DNA from: Pseudomonas cichorii
GTDB lineage: Bacteria; Pseudomonadota; Gammaproteobacteria; Pseudomonadales; Pseudomonadaceae
Reading direction: 5' to 3'
Assembly (NCBI RefSeq): GCF_015471405.1
Contig: NZ_BLVZ01000014.1
Span: 1-64,000, forward strand
Length of the DNA stretch: 64,000 nt
Shown: piece after piece, positions 26,393 through 34,999 of the stretch
Position numbering within the stretch: the stretch's first letter is position 1
Layout: each line of letters begins with the position of its first letter
Made by a program: the position numbers and the translations under genes
The notes under the pieces: generated by a model
Database searches by the model: none
Told to the model about the DNA's origin: nothing
Seen by the model: only the letters and a program-made list of their open reading frames with translations

Positions 26393-27466
26393 ATGCTGGC
26401 TTATATTCTCCGGCGCTTGCTGCTGATTATCCCGACCCTGTTCGGCATCCTGATCATCAACTTCATCATCATCCAGGCCGCTCCCGGCGGACCTGTGGAA
26501 CAGATGATCGCCAAGATCGAAGGTTTCGACGGCGCCACCAGCCGCATCGCCGGTGGTGGCTCGGAAGTCGCGGTGGCAGGCTCCAACTACCGCGGCGCAC
26601 AGGGCCTGGACCCGGCGCTGATCAAGGAAATCGAGCGCATGTACGGCTTCGACAAGTCGGCACCGGAGCGCTTGTGGATCATGATCAAGAACTACGCGCA
26701 GCTGGATTTCGGTGACAGTTTCTTCCGCGATGCAAAAGTGATCGACCTGATTGTCGAGAAGATGCCGGTGTCCATATCCCTCGGGCTATGGAGCACCCTG
26801 ATCATGTATCTGGTGTCGATCCCGCTGGGCATCGCCAAGGCCACTCGCCATGGCAGCCATTTCGATGTCTGGACCAGTTCGGCAATCATCGTCGGTTATG
26901 CAATTCCCGCGTTCCTGTTCGCCATCCTGTTGATCGTGGTATTTGCCGGTGGCAGTTATTTCAACTGGTTCCCGCTGCGCGGCCTGACGTCCAATGGCTT
27001 CGACGAGATGAGCACGCTGGGCAAGATAGGCGATTACTTCTGGCATCTGGTGCTGCCGGTGACAGCGCTGGTGATCGGCAACTTCGCCACCATGACCCTG
27101 CTGACCAAGAACAGCTTCCTGGACGAAATCAGCAAGCAATACGTAGTGACCGCCAAGGCCAAGGGCCTGAGCAATAACCGCGTGTTGTACGGCCATGTGT
27201 TCCGCAACGCCATGCTGTTGGTGATCGCAGGTTTCCCTTCGGCCTTCATGGGGATCTTCTTTACCGGCTCGCTGCTGGTGGAGGTGATCTTTTCCCTGGA
27301 CGGCCTTGGCCTGATGAGTTTTGAAGCGGCCATCAACCGCGATTACCCGGTGGTCTTCGGCACCCTGTTCATCTTCACCCTGCTGGGGCTGCTGGTGAAA
27401 CTGATCGGTGACCTCACGTACACCCTGGTAGACCCGCGCATCGACTTTGAAAGCAGGAAGCATTGA
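26393..27466 (+). CDS. nppB: Peptide ABC transporter permease (YejB-like)
   Basis: A 357-residue inner-membrane permease with six predicted helices. The N-terminal TM (LAYILRRLLLIIPTLFGILIINFIIIQ) is followed by a periplasmic loop, and the EAA coupling motif lies in YVVTAKAKGLSNNRVLYGHVFRNAML (~240-265). It forms the channel with the next permease. The longer-than-usual periplasmic insert (~45-110) is typical of the YejB branch. It starts 1 base after the upstream stop and is translationally coupled. Confidence 0.93.
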   Translation: MLAYILRRLLLIIPTLFGILIINFIIIQAAPGGPVEQMIAKIEGFDGATSRIAGGGSEVAVAGSNYRGAQGLDPALIKEIERMYGFDKSAPERLWIMIKNYAQLDFGDSFFRDAKVIDLIVEKMPVSISLGLWSTLIMYLVSIPLGIAKATRHGSHFDVWTSSAIIVGYAIPAFLFAILLIVVFAGGSYFNWFPLRGLTSNGFDEMSTLGKIGDYFWHLVLPVTALVIGNFATMTLLTKNSFLDEISKQYVVTAKAKGLSNNRVLYGHVFRNAMLLVIAGFPSAFMGIFFTGSLLVEVIFSLDGLGLMSFEAAINRDYPVVFGTLFIFTLLGLLVKLIGDLTYTLVDPRIDFESRKH

Positions 27467-27467
27467 T

Positions 27468-28487
27468 ATGAAGCTGTCTCCTCTCAATCGCCGCCGCTTC
27501 GAGCGTTTCAAGGCCAACAAGCGCGGCTGGTGGTCGCTGTGGCTGTTTCTGATCCTGTTCGGCCTGAGCATGGGCGCGGAACTGATCGCCAACGACAAGC
27601 CGCTGGCTGTGCGCTATGACGGCGAATGGTACTTCCCGGTGTTCAAGCGTTACCCGGAAACCACCTTCGGCGGGGAATTCCCGCTGGAAGCCAATTACAA
27701 GAGCCCCTACATCAAGGAACTGGTCGCGCAAAAGAACGGCTGGACCCTTTGGGCACCCATTCCGTTCAGCTACCAGAGCATCAACTACGACCTGAAAGTC
27801 CCCGCCCCGGCGCCGCCCTCCAGCGAGAACCTGCTGGGCACCGACGATCAAGGGCGCGATGTGCTGGCCCGCGTGATCTATGGTTTCCGCATCTCGGTAT
27901 TGTTCGCCCTGATCCTGACGGTGCTCAGTTCCATCATCGGCGTGATTGCCGGTGCCTTGCAGGGTTTCTATGGCGGCTGGGTGGACCTGATGGGCCAGCG
28001 CTTCCTGGAGGTCTGGTCAGGCCTGCCGGTGCTGTACCTGCTGATTATCCTGGCCAGCTTCGTGCAGCCCAATTTCTGGTGGCTGCTGGGCATCATGCTG
28101 CTGTTTTCCTGGATGAGTCTGGTGGACGTGGTACGCGCAGAATTCCTGCGCGGCCGCAATCTGGAATACGTGCGCGCTGCCAGGGCGCTGGGCATGGAGA
28201 ACGGCGCGATCATGTTCCGCCATATCCTGCCCAATGCCATGGTGTCGACCATGACGTTCATGCCGTTCATTCTGACCGGCGCCATCGGCACACTGACAGC
28301 GCTGGACTTCCTGGGCTTCGGCCTGCCCGCCGGCTCGCCTTCGCTGGGCGAACTGGTCGCGCAGGGCAAATCCAACCTGCAAGCCCCGTGGCTCGGGATC
28401 AGCGCCTTTGCCGTACTGGCATTGATGTTGAGCCTGCTGGTGTTCATCGGCGAATCCGCCCGCGATGCTTTCGACCCAAGGAAATGA
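27468..28487 (+). CDS. nppC: Peptide ABC transporter permease (YejE-like)
   Basis: A 339-residue permease, partner of nppB. A cytoplasmic N-tail (NRRRFERFKANKRGWW) precedes TM1, a large periplasmic segment follows (~40-120, YejE-type), and the EAA loop is EYVRAARALGMENGAIMFRHILPNAM. ATG 27468 follows GGAAG; it sits one base after the nppB stop. Confidence 0.93.
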   Translation: MKLSPLNRRRFERFKANKRGWWSLWLFLILFGLSMGAELIANDKPLAVRYDGEWYFPVFKRYPETTFGGEFPLEANYKSPYIKELVAQKNGWTLWAPIPFSYQSINYDLKVPAPAPPSSENLLGTDDQGRDVLARVIYGFRISVLFALILTVLSSIIGVIAGALQGFYGGWVDLMGQRFLEVWSGLPVLYLLIILASFVQPNFWWLLGIMLLFSWMSLVDVVRAEFLRGRNLEYVRAARALGMENGAIMFRHILPNAMVSTMTFMPFILTGAIGTLTALDFLGFGLPAGSPSLGELVAQGKSNLQAPWLGISAFAVLALMLSLLVFIGESARDAFDPRK

Positions 28488-28488
28488 A

Positions 28489-30099
28489 ATGAACAATGAC
28501 AATCTGATCGAAATCCGCGATCTGGCGGTCGAGTTCGTGACAGGCGAGTCGCGCCAGCGCGTGGTCGAAAACATCAGCTTCGATATCCGTCGCGGCGAAA
28601 CCCTGGCTCTGGTGGGTGAAAGCGGCTCCGGCAAGTCGGTCACCGCGCACTCGATCCTGCGCCTGCTGCCCTACCCCATCGCCACCCATCCTGCCGGAAC
28701 CATCCGCTATGCGGGCGATGACCTGCTGAAGATGGACGAGAAAAAACTGCGCTCCATTCGTGGCAATCGCATTGCCATGATTTTCCAGGAGCCCATGACC
28801 TCGCTCAATCCGCTGCATTCGGTGGAAAAGCAGATCAACGAGGTACTCGGCCTGCACAAGGGGCTCACCGGCAAGGCAGCCACGGCGCGTACGCTGGAGC
28901 TGCTGGAAATGGTCGGCATCAGCGAGCCACACAAACGGCTCAAGGCCCTGCCCCACGAGCTGTCAGGCGGCCAGCGCCAGCGCGTCATGATCGCCATGGC
29001 CCTGGCAAACGAGCCCGAACTGCTGATTGCCGACGAACCGACCACCGCGCTGGATGTTACGGTACAGCTGAAAATCCTCGAATTGCTCAAGCAATTACAG
29101 GCTCGTCTGGGCATGGCATTGCTGCTGATCAGCCATGATTTGAACGTTGTGAGGCAAATAGCCAATCGTGTATGTGTCATGCAGCGCGGTTGCATCGTCG
29201 AACAAGCATTGTGCGAAGAGCTGTTCCGTTCACCACAGCATCCGTACACCCAGGTGTTGCTCAGTGCAGAGCCCAGCGGCGGTCCTTCGACCAACCCGGC
29301 TGGCGCTCCACTGCTTGAAGTCGAGGACCTGAAAGTCTGGTTCCCGATCAAGAAAGGCCTGCTCAAGCGAACCGTCGATCACGTCAAGGCGGTGGATGGT
29401 ATTCGCTTCAGCCTGCCTCAAGGGCAGACACTGGGGATTGTCGGTGAAAGTGGATCGGGCAAGTCGACGCTGGGCCTGGCAATACTCAGGCTCATCGGCA
29501 GCCAGGGCGCCATACGGTTTGAAGGCAAGCCGCTTGATGGCCTGTCGCAGCAGCAGATTCGTCCGCTGCGCAGACAGATTCAAGTGGTGTTCCAGGACCC
29601 GTTTGGCAGTTTGAGCCCGCGCATGTCAGTGAGCGATATCGTGGGCGAAGGCCTGCGCATTCATGGCATGGGGACGGACGCCGAGCAGGAAGCGGCAATT
29701 ATCGAGGCACTCAGGGAAGTAGGTCTGGACCCGGAAACCCGGCACCGCTACCCCCACGAGTTCTCGGGTGGGCAAAGGCAGCGAATCGCCATAGCCCGTG
29801 CATTAGTGTTAAAACCGGCGCTGATTCTGCTGGACGAGCCGACATCGGCCCTCGACCGGACAGTGCAGCGTCAGGTAGTCGAGTTACTGCGCTCGCTGCA
29901 AACCAAGTACAACCTGACGTATTTGTTCATCAGCCATGACCTGGCTGTCGTCAAAGCGCTGAGCCACCAGTTGATGGTGGTCAAGCAAGGCAAAGTGGTC
30001 GAACAGGGTGTGGCGCAGGATATCTTCGCCGCACCGCAACATCCCTATACACAGCAGCTACTGGAAGCAGCCTTTTTGGCGCCGGTAGCTGTCGATTAA
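28489..30099 (+). CDS. nppD: Peptide ABC transporter ATPase, two fused domains (YejF-like)
   Basis: A 536-residue protein with two complete ATPase domains, the YejF arrangement. Domain 1: Walker A GESGSGKS (~44), signature LSGGQRQRV, Walker B LLIADEP. Domain 2 (from ~275): Walker A GESGSGKS, signature FSGGQRQRI, Walker B LILLDEP. It powers peptide import. It starts 1 base after nppC behind AAGGAAA. Its end is 18 bp before the start of fabI, so fabI may be read through from this operon. Confidence 0.95.
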   Translation: MNNDNLIEIRDLAVEFVTGESRQRVVENISFDIRRGETLALVGESGSGKSVTAHSILRLLPYPIATHPAGTIRYAGDDLLKMDEKKLRSIRGNRIAMIFQEPMTSLNPLHSVEKQINEVLGLHKGLTGKAATARTLELLEMVGISEPHKRLKALPHELSGGQRQRVMIAMALANEPELLIADEPTTALDVTVQLKILELLKQLQARLGMALLLISHDLNVVRQIANRVCVMQRGCIVEQALCEELFRSPQHPYTQVLLSAEPSGGPSTNPAGAPLLEVEDLKVWFPIKKGLLKRTVDHVKAVDGIRFSLPQGQTLGIVGESGSGKSTLGLAILRLIGSQGAIRFEGKPLDGLSQQQIRPLRRQIQVVFQDPFGSLSPRMSVSDIVGEGLRIHGMGTDAEQEAAIIEALREVGLDPETRHRYPHEFSGGQRQRIAIARALVLKPALILLDEPTSALDRTVQRQVVELLRSLQTKYNLTYLFISHDLAVVKALSHQLMVVKQGKVVEQGVAQDIFAAPQHPYTQQLLEAAFLAPVAVD

Positions 30100-30117
30100 C
30101 CTGAAGAGGAACAACAC

Positions 30118-30912
30118 ATGGGTTTTCTCGCCGGTAAGCGCGTCCTGATCGTCGGTGTCGCCAGCAAACTGTCCATCGCATCCGGCATCGCTGCCGCCAT
30201 GCATCGTGAAGGTGCCGAGCTTGCGTTCACCTACCAGAACGACAAACTCAAGGGCCGCGTCGAAGAGTTCGCAGCAGGCTGGGGCTCAGGCCCTGAGCTG
30301 TGCTTCCCTTGCGACGTGGCAAGCGACGAAGAGATCAACAAGGTCTTTGAAGAGCTGAGCAAGAAGTGGGACGGCCTGGACGTCATCGTTCACTCCGTTG
30401 GCTTCGCTCCAGGCGACCAGCTTGATGGCGACTTCACCGAAGCCACCACCCGTGACGGCTTCCGCATCGCTCACGACATCAGCGCCTACAGCTTCGTTGC
30501 CCTGGCCAAAGCCGGTCGCGAACTGATGAAAGGCCGCAATGGCAGCCTGCTGACCCTGTCGTACCTGGGCGCTGAGCGCACCATGCCTAACTACAACGTG
30601 ATGGGCATGGCCAAGGCCAGCCTGGAAGCCGGCGTTCGCTACCTGGCTGGCAGCCTCGGCCCGGAAGGCACTCGCGTCAACGCCGTATCGGCTGGTCCGA
30701 TCCGTACCCTGGCTGCTTCGGGTATCAAGAACTTCCGCAAGATGCTGGCAGCCAACGAAGCGCAGACCCCTCTGCGTCGCAACGTCACCATCGAAGAAGT
30801 CGGCAACGCCGGCGCCTTCCTGTGCTCGGACCTGGCGTCCGGCATCAGCGGTGAAATCATGTACGTCGACGGCGGTTTCAACACCACTGCGATGGGCAAC
30901 ATCGAAGAGTGA
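30118..30912 (+). CDS. fabI: Enoyl-ACP reductase (NADH), triclosan-target type
   Basis: A 264-residue short-chain-dehydrogenase-like enzyme making the last reduction of each fatty acid elongation round. The FabI-specific cofactor loop GVASKLSIASGIA (~13-25), the SVGFAPGDQL segment and the catalytic Tyr-x6-Lys (Tyr in PNYNVMGMAKASLE, with the family's second Tyr in SYLGAERTMPNY) are present. Ribosome site GAAGAGGAA. A strong two-way terminator follows. Confidence 0.96.
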   Translation: MGFLAGKRVLIVGVASKLSIASGIAAAMHREGAELAFTYQNDKLKGRVEEFAAGWGSGPELCFPCDVASDEEINKVFEELSKKWDGLDVIVHSVGFAPGDQLDGDFTEATTRDGFRIAHDISAYSFVALAKAGRELMKGRNGSLLTLSYLGAERTMPNYNVMGMAKASLEAGVRYLAGSLGPEGTRVNAVSAGPIRTLAASGIKNFRKMLAANEAQTPLRRNVTIEEVGNAGAFLCSDLASGISGEIMYVDGGFNTTAMGNIEE

Positions 30913-30950
30913 TCTTCGATAGGGGCTGGCGTCTGACGTCGGCCCTGAAA

Positions 30951-30993
30951 ACAGAAAATCCGGACGCCCGCCAGGGATCCGGATTTTCTGTTT
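30951..30993. terminator. Bidirectional terminator between fabI and the hrp-box gene
   Basis: Perfect 14-bp inverted repeat ACAGAAAATCCGGA (30951-30964) and its complement (30978-30991), with A/T-rich outer ends in both directions. It separates the convergent fabI and HrpK-like genes. Confidence 0.85.
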
Positions 30994-31005
30994 CTGCCCC
31001 CACGC

Positions 31006-32742
31006 CTATTTAGGCTTGGGTATGCCGAACTGCTCCAGAGTCGGGTTGACGGTACGGCTGAAGGCCTTGCGTTCCTTACGCTCCTTCACCGAATTGATGA
31101 TCTCCGAAATACCCATGCCGATGCTTATGGCACCACTGACCGCCCAGCCCACGGGGCCGGCCGCCGCACCAATCGCCGAAGCTGCCGCTGCACCCGCCGC
31201 CTGACCGGCAACCGCCCCGACAATACGCCCGCCAACAGCCGCGGCTACACGCCCACCGATACCTACCGCTGCGTTTGCACCGCCCCTGCGCACACCCACC
31301 TTGTCACCAAAGTCGATCACCTCGTGAATAGTGCTGGCAGCCTGCTTCAGATCATCCTTGGTCTGATTCGTATCCTTGCCAGTGCCACCGGGGGTAAATG
31401 CGGTGCTCATTCCGGTGGTACCCGCCGCTGCTTTTTTGGTCGTGGTTTCATTCACCACCTGAGCCAGTGCCGGGTCGCTGTTAATAATCAACTCTGCCTG
31501 GCGGTCGGTATTCCTGGCCAGAAAGGCCTGCACGGAAGGATCGTTCTGCAACTGGGTGATCTTTTCATCCAGAGCGGTTTCGGTGGCCGAGGTGTTACGA
31601 ATCGAGCGTCCCGCCACGACCTGCTCGGAAATCTGTTGCAACTCCACCAGTACGGCGGCTTTCTGCTCGCCGCTGTAGGCCTGAGGGTTGCTGAACACAT
31701 CGCCGTTCAGCTTGCTGATATCCACACTTGAAACCGCACCGATAGTCGCAGCGTCGGTGAGAACCCGTGAAAAGTCCTCTTCATTGGCTGGGGCCTTGTG
31801 CTTGATCCAGGTGCTGATATCCCGCTTGATCATCACGCCGTCAGGAGCCCGCATCGCCAGCTTTTTGCCGCGCATGTTGCCCTGGTCCATCATCTCGAAC
31901 ATGCCTGGCTGCGCCCAGGTGGCGGCAGAGTCCTGCAGGACACTGGAAAGCCCCGGGTTATTGGCGCTCACCGACTCAAGCCCCGCGATGGTGGTGCGGC
32001 CATTGACCTTGGTCTGGCCTTCAACGCCCTGGGCGTTGGACGGATCACCGGCTTCGGTTATTGGCTCATGAGCCAGCAGCACGGCTGCCGAACGCACCAA
32101 CTGCACCGATTGTGCATCGGCATCCGGGTTGTCCTTGCGGAAGTCATTAAGGCTGTCTGTGCCTTTATCGACCTGTTTCTCCATGTTCTTGGCGAAGGTC
32201 TTGGCGTCCTTCTTGGTAATCTTGCCGTCCGCCTTGCCACCCTGAGCCGTGTCCATGGCGGTTTTCAGAGTCGGGTTCTCATCCAGGAAGGCCCAGGCCT
32301 TGTCCGCATCCGGGTCATTGGCGGCAATCATTCTGGCAGCGGCAATCGGGCGGTTCAGCTCTTTGGCAGCCTGCTCACGCTTGGAGGGCGGCATATCACC
32401 CAACAGACCGTCCCATTTGGCCAGTTCCTCGGGCGAGCTGTATTTCGAGTCGTCTAGATACTCATGATTTTCCCGCACAGGAGGCTGGGCCTTGCCTGAG
32501 ATCTGGCTGCTCAAGGCGCGCAGCAGACGCTGGAGGAACGAGTCTTCAGCGGCCTGAGGAACTGGCAATGCCGTTCCGGCCATCTTGCCAGCCTGGCCAT
32601 ACTCGACACCGGCCAGACCACCGGTAGACTTGTGAAACTCACCCGAGGTCAGACTGAAGGGGACCTCGGTAAGGTTTTCCGGTACTGGAAAGCTCCCAAA
32701 ACCACTGGGACCACGACCGGTGCTTGAAATGGGATCGCTCAT
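31006..32742 (-). CDS. HrpK/NolX-family type III secretion helper or effector
   Basis: A 578-residue hydrophilic protein without signal peptide. The N-terminus (MSDPISSTGRGPSGFGSF) is Ser/Gly/Pro rich, as in type III substrates. The middle part (KWDGLLGDMPPSKREQ, MIAANDPDADKAWAFLDENP, then DGKITKKDAKTF, which looks EF-hand-like) matches the HrpF/NolX/HrpK family as I know it. The C-terminus has a Gly/Ala-rich hydrophobic tract (~500-555), like the membrane-inserting part of translocon helpers. A perfect hrp box 47 bp upstream puts it under HrpL. In P. aeruginosa fabI and ppiD are adjacent, so the gene is an insertion. Whether it acts as translocator or effector cannot be told. Confidence 0.75.
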   Translation of the reverse strand: MSDPISSTGRGPSGFGSFPVPENLTEVPFSLTSGEFHKSTGGLAGVEYGQAGKMAGTALPVPQAAEDSFLQRLLRALSSQISGKAQPPVRENHEYLDDSKYSSPEELAKWDGLLGDMPPSKREQAAKELNRPIAAARMIAANDPDADKAWAFLDENPTLKTAMDTAQGGKADGKITKKDAKTFAKNMEKQVDKGTDSLNDFRKDNPDADAQSVQLVRSAAVLLAHEPITEAGDPSNAQGVEGQTKVNGRTTIAGLESVSANNPGLSSVLQDSAATWAQPGMFEMMDQGNMRGKKLAMRAPDGVMIKRDISTWIKHKAPANEEDFSRVLTDAATIGAVSSVDISKLNGDVFSNPQAYSGEQKAAVLVELQQISEQVVAGRSIRNTSATETALDEKITQLQNDPSVQAFLARNTDRQAELIINSDPALAQVVNETTTKKAAAGTTGMSTAFTPGGTGKDTNQTKDDLKQAASTIHEVIDFGDKVGVRRGGANAAVGIGGRVAAAVGGRIVGAVAGQAAGAAAASAIGAAAGPVGWAVSGAISIGMGISEIINSVKERKERKAFSRTVNPTLEQFGIPKPK

Positions 32743-32788
32743 TGCGGTTTCTCTCCCTCGGCACGAAACAAGGATCTACGTACTCGAC

Positions 32789-32816
32789 TGAGTGGCAAAG
32801 CGCTGAAAACGGTTCC
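32789..32816 (-). promoter_or_regulatory. hrp box (HrpL-dependent promoter)
   Basis: Minus strand reads GGAACC - 15 bp - CCACTCA, an exact match to the HrpL consensus GGAACC-N15/16-CCACNNA. Its 3' end is 47 bp from the ATG of the HrpK-like gene and in the right orientation. Confidence 0.88.
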
Positions 32817-32863
32817 CTTGCTGCGGAAAAGAATCACAAGAAAATCACAAACCGCACAAAGCA

Positions 32864-32891
32864 AAACGCCCGGTGAATGCACCGGGCGTTT
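32864..32891. terminator. Terminator of ppiD
   Basis: Perfect 12-bp inverted repeat AAACGCCCGGTG / CACCGGGCGTTT with a 4-base loop, 20 bp after the ppiD stop. It also insulates the hrp box from ppiD read-through. Confidence 0.8.
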
Positions 32892-32910
32892 CGAGTGAAT
32901 CAAATCGAGC

Positions 32911-34794
32911 TTAGAAACGCTCGATCTTGGCCTTGCTTTCCAGTTCCGAGCGATAAGCAGCGAAATCCTGCTGACCGGCACGCGACGCCAGGAAACGGCG
33001 GTATTGCGCCTTTTCCGCGTCACTCGGCGCTGTTGCCTGATTCACACCATTGAGGCGCACAATCACAAAGCTGCCGTCTGCTGCGGTCAGGCTGGCAAAC
33101 TCAGGCTTGTCCTTGCCGGTAGGCTTGGGCATACGGAACACTGCTTGCAGCACTGCCGGGTCGACACTGTCCTGGCTGCGGGTAGCCGCTTCCAGAACTG
33201 CCCACGCATGACCATCCTGTTTGGCTGCCAACGGGGTCTTGCCATCGCGCAGACCTGCCAGGAGCGCTTCGCCCTTGGCCTTGGCTGCAGCACTGGCGTG
33301 CTCCTTGAGCAACTGGGTACGAATGGAGGCGGCGACGCTTTCAAGCGGCAACTGCTGAGGCTGCAAGTGCTCTTTGGAACGTACGACCACTACAGTCTCC
33401 GGGTCCAGCTCCAGCGTGTTGCTGTTGGAACCTTCTTCGAGGACTTCCGGGCTGAATGCTGCCTGGATCACCGCACGATTGGCTGTCAGGCCTTCGCCGC
33501 CTTCACGACCGAACGGCGCGGTAGTCTGCACCTTGAGGCCCAGATCCTGAGCCGGCTGAGTCAGATCGGACGACTCGAAAGCCGAGTCTTCCAGTTGTTT
33601 GGTCACTTCGACAAACTTCTGCTCGACCTGCTGAGCCTTCAGATCATGGGTCAGCTTCTCTTTCAGGCTGGCAAAGCTCGGCACCGAAGGTGCTTCAACG
33701 CCCAGCAGCTTGATCAGATGCCAGCCGAAGTCACTGCGTACCGGCTGCGAAACCTGATCCTTGTTCAAGGCATACAGCGCCTCTTCAAAGGCCTTATCGT
33801 AGACACCCTTGCCGGCATAGCCCAGGTCGCCACCCTTGCTCGACGAGCCAGGGTCCTGGGAGAACTCCTTGGCCAGCGCTGCAAAGCTTTCGCCCTTGGC
33901 CAGACGCTGCTGGATTTCTTCCAGTTTGGCCTTGGCCTGGGTTTCATTGAGCTTGTCGTTCACTTCGATCAGGATGTGCGCAGCACGACGCTGCTCCGCC
34001 AGATTGGCGATTTCCTTCTGGTAAGCATCCTGCAAGTCCTCGTCCTTGACCTGCACCTTGTCGAAGAAGGACGACTTCTTCAATTCGATGTAATCAAGCA
34101 CAACCTGCTCAGGACTCATGAACTCCTTGGCATGCTGGTCGTAGTGAGCCTTGACTTCGTCATCGGTCACTTTCGCAGCAGCCAGATCGACAGGCAGAGT
34201 CAAGGTGGCAAAGTCGCGAGTCTGTTTTTCAAGACGGGCGAAGGCCTCGACTTCCGTATCGGTCACGAAGGCACTGCCAGCGATACCGGCACGGACCTGA
34301 CCGATCAGCATTTCCTGACCCAGCAACTGGCGGAACTGCAACCGGCTGTAGCCCAACTGGCGGATGACCTGATCGAAACGATCGGCATTGAACTTGCCAT
34401 CAACCTGGAATTCAGGCGTCAGCAGAAGCTGCTGATCCAGCGCAGCCTCGGAAAAAGCGAATTTGGCATCGGCCGCACCTTGCAGCAGCAGCTTGCGGTC
34501 GATCAGCCCTTTGAGAGCGGATTCACGCAACAGCTTTTCATCCAGCATCGCAGGATCGAAATCCTTGCCAAGCTGCTGAGCCAGTTGCTGAGCCAGCTGG
34601 CGGCGTTGCATGTCGACAGCCTGACTCAGTTCATTCTGAGTCACGTCCTCGCCATTGACCTGGGCAGCATTCTGCTTGTTACCACTGGCGGTGAACATCG
34701 CTTCGATGCCCGTCAGGGCCATCAACGCGATGATGATCCCGATAATTGTCTTGGCAATCCAGCCTTGTGAATTGTCCCTGATATTCTGCAGCAT
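32911..34794 (-). CDS. ppiD: Periplasmic folding chaperone / prolyl isomerase D
   Basis: A 627-residue inner-membrane-anchored protein. One N-terminal TM helix (WIAKTIIGIIIALMALTGIEAMF, ~12-34) is followed by a SurA-like N-domain, a parvulin domain (~265-360: RRAAHILIEV ... FAALAKEFSQDPGSSSKGGDLGYAGKG ... PVRSDFGWHLIKL) and a long C-terminal helical region. It assists folding of proteins leaving the Sec translocon. Start at 34794 is backed by GGGGGA; an upstream in-frame ATG would add a spurious second hydrophobic tail. Confidence 0.94.
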   Translation of the reverse strand: MLQNIRDNSQGWIAKTIIGIIIALMALTGIEAMFTASGNKQNAAQVNGEDVTQNELSQAVDMQRRQLAQQLAQQLGKDFDPAMLDEKLLRESALKGLIDRKLLLQGAADAKFAFSEAALDQQLLLTPEFQVDGKFNADRFDQVIRQLGYSRLQFRQLLGQEMLIGQVRAGIAGSAFVTDTEVEAFARLEKQTRDFATLTLPVDLAAAKVTDDEVKAHYDQHAKEFMSPEQVVLDYIELKKSSFFDKVQVKDEDLQDAYQKEIANLAEQRRAAHILIEVNDKLNETQAKAKLEEIQQRLAKGESFAALAKEFSQDPGSSSKGGDLGYAGKGVYDKAFEEALYALNKDQVSQPVRSDFGWHLIKLLGVEAPSVPSFASLKEKLTHDLKAQQVEQKFVEVTKQLEDSAFESSDLTQPAQDLGLKVQTTAPFGREGGEGLTANRAVIQAAFSPEVLEEGSNSNTLELDPETVVVVRSKEHLQPQQLPLESVAASIRTQLLKEHASAAAKAKGEALLAGLRDGKTPLAAKQDGHAWAVLEAATRSQDSVDPAVLQAVFRMPKPTGKDKPEFASLTAADGSFVIVRLNGVNQATAPSDAEKAQYRRFLASRAGQQDFAAYRSELESKAKIERF

Positions 34795-34857
34795 TGCGTC
34801 CCCCAAAACGGTTGAACCGACTAACCAACCGCAGAGCGTGGGTAGAAAGCGGATAGA

Positions 34858-34885
34858 AGAAAGGCGCATCCGAGGATGCGCCTTC
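34858..34885 (-). terminator. Terminator after the tRNA-like element
   Basis: AAGGCGCATCC / GGATGCGCCTT stem with a 2-base centre, followed on the minus strand by a pyrimidine-rich TTTCTTCT. It ends transcripts from hupB or the tRNA-like element before ppiD. Confidence 0.65.
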
Positions 34886-34892
34886 TCGTAAC

Positions 34893-34960
34893 TGACGAAG
34901 CGGAAGGGCTCGAACCCTCCGGTCTTGCAACCGGCTGCACCACCGCTGCGCTACCGGTTC
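34893..34960 (-). pseudogene. Degenerate tRNA-like element (GCA anticodon in register)
   Basis: The minus strand keeps a tRNA plan: T8-A9, a D-arm GCGC-loop-GTGC with the TAGCGCAGCGG box, and a T-arm GAGGG-TTCGAGC-CCTTC. In standard numbering the anticodon would be GCA (Cys). But the anticodon stem pairs only with a 6-base loop (CCGGT/ACCGG), the variable loop is missing, and the acceptor halves GAACCGG and CGCTTCG do not pair. Length is 68 nt. It cannot be a normal tRNA and is best read as a decayed copy or a tRNA-derived RNA. It lies between hupB and ppiD and is followed by a terminator. Confidence 0.5.
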
Positions 34961-34999
34961 AGATTGGCTCTGACCCGGCGGGCAAAGGCTTCAAGAGGC

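Noticed and set aside
33004..34770. 588-residue open frame antisense to ppiD
   Set aside because: ppiD has a clear membrane anchor, parvulin domain and ribosome site; the antisense frame has none.
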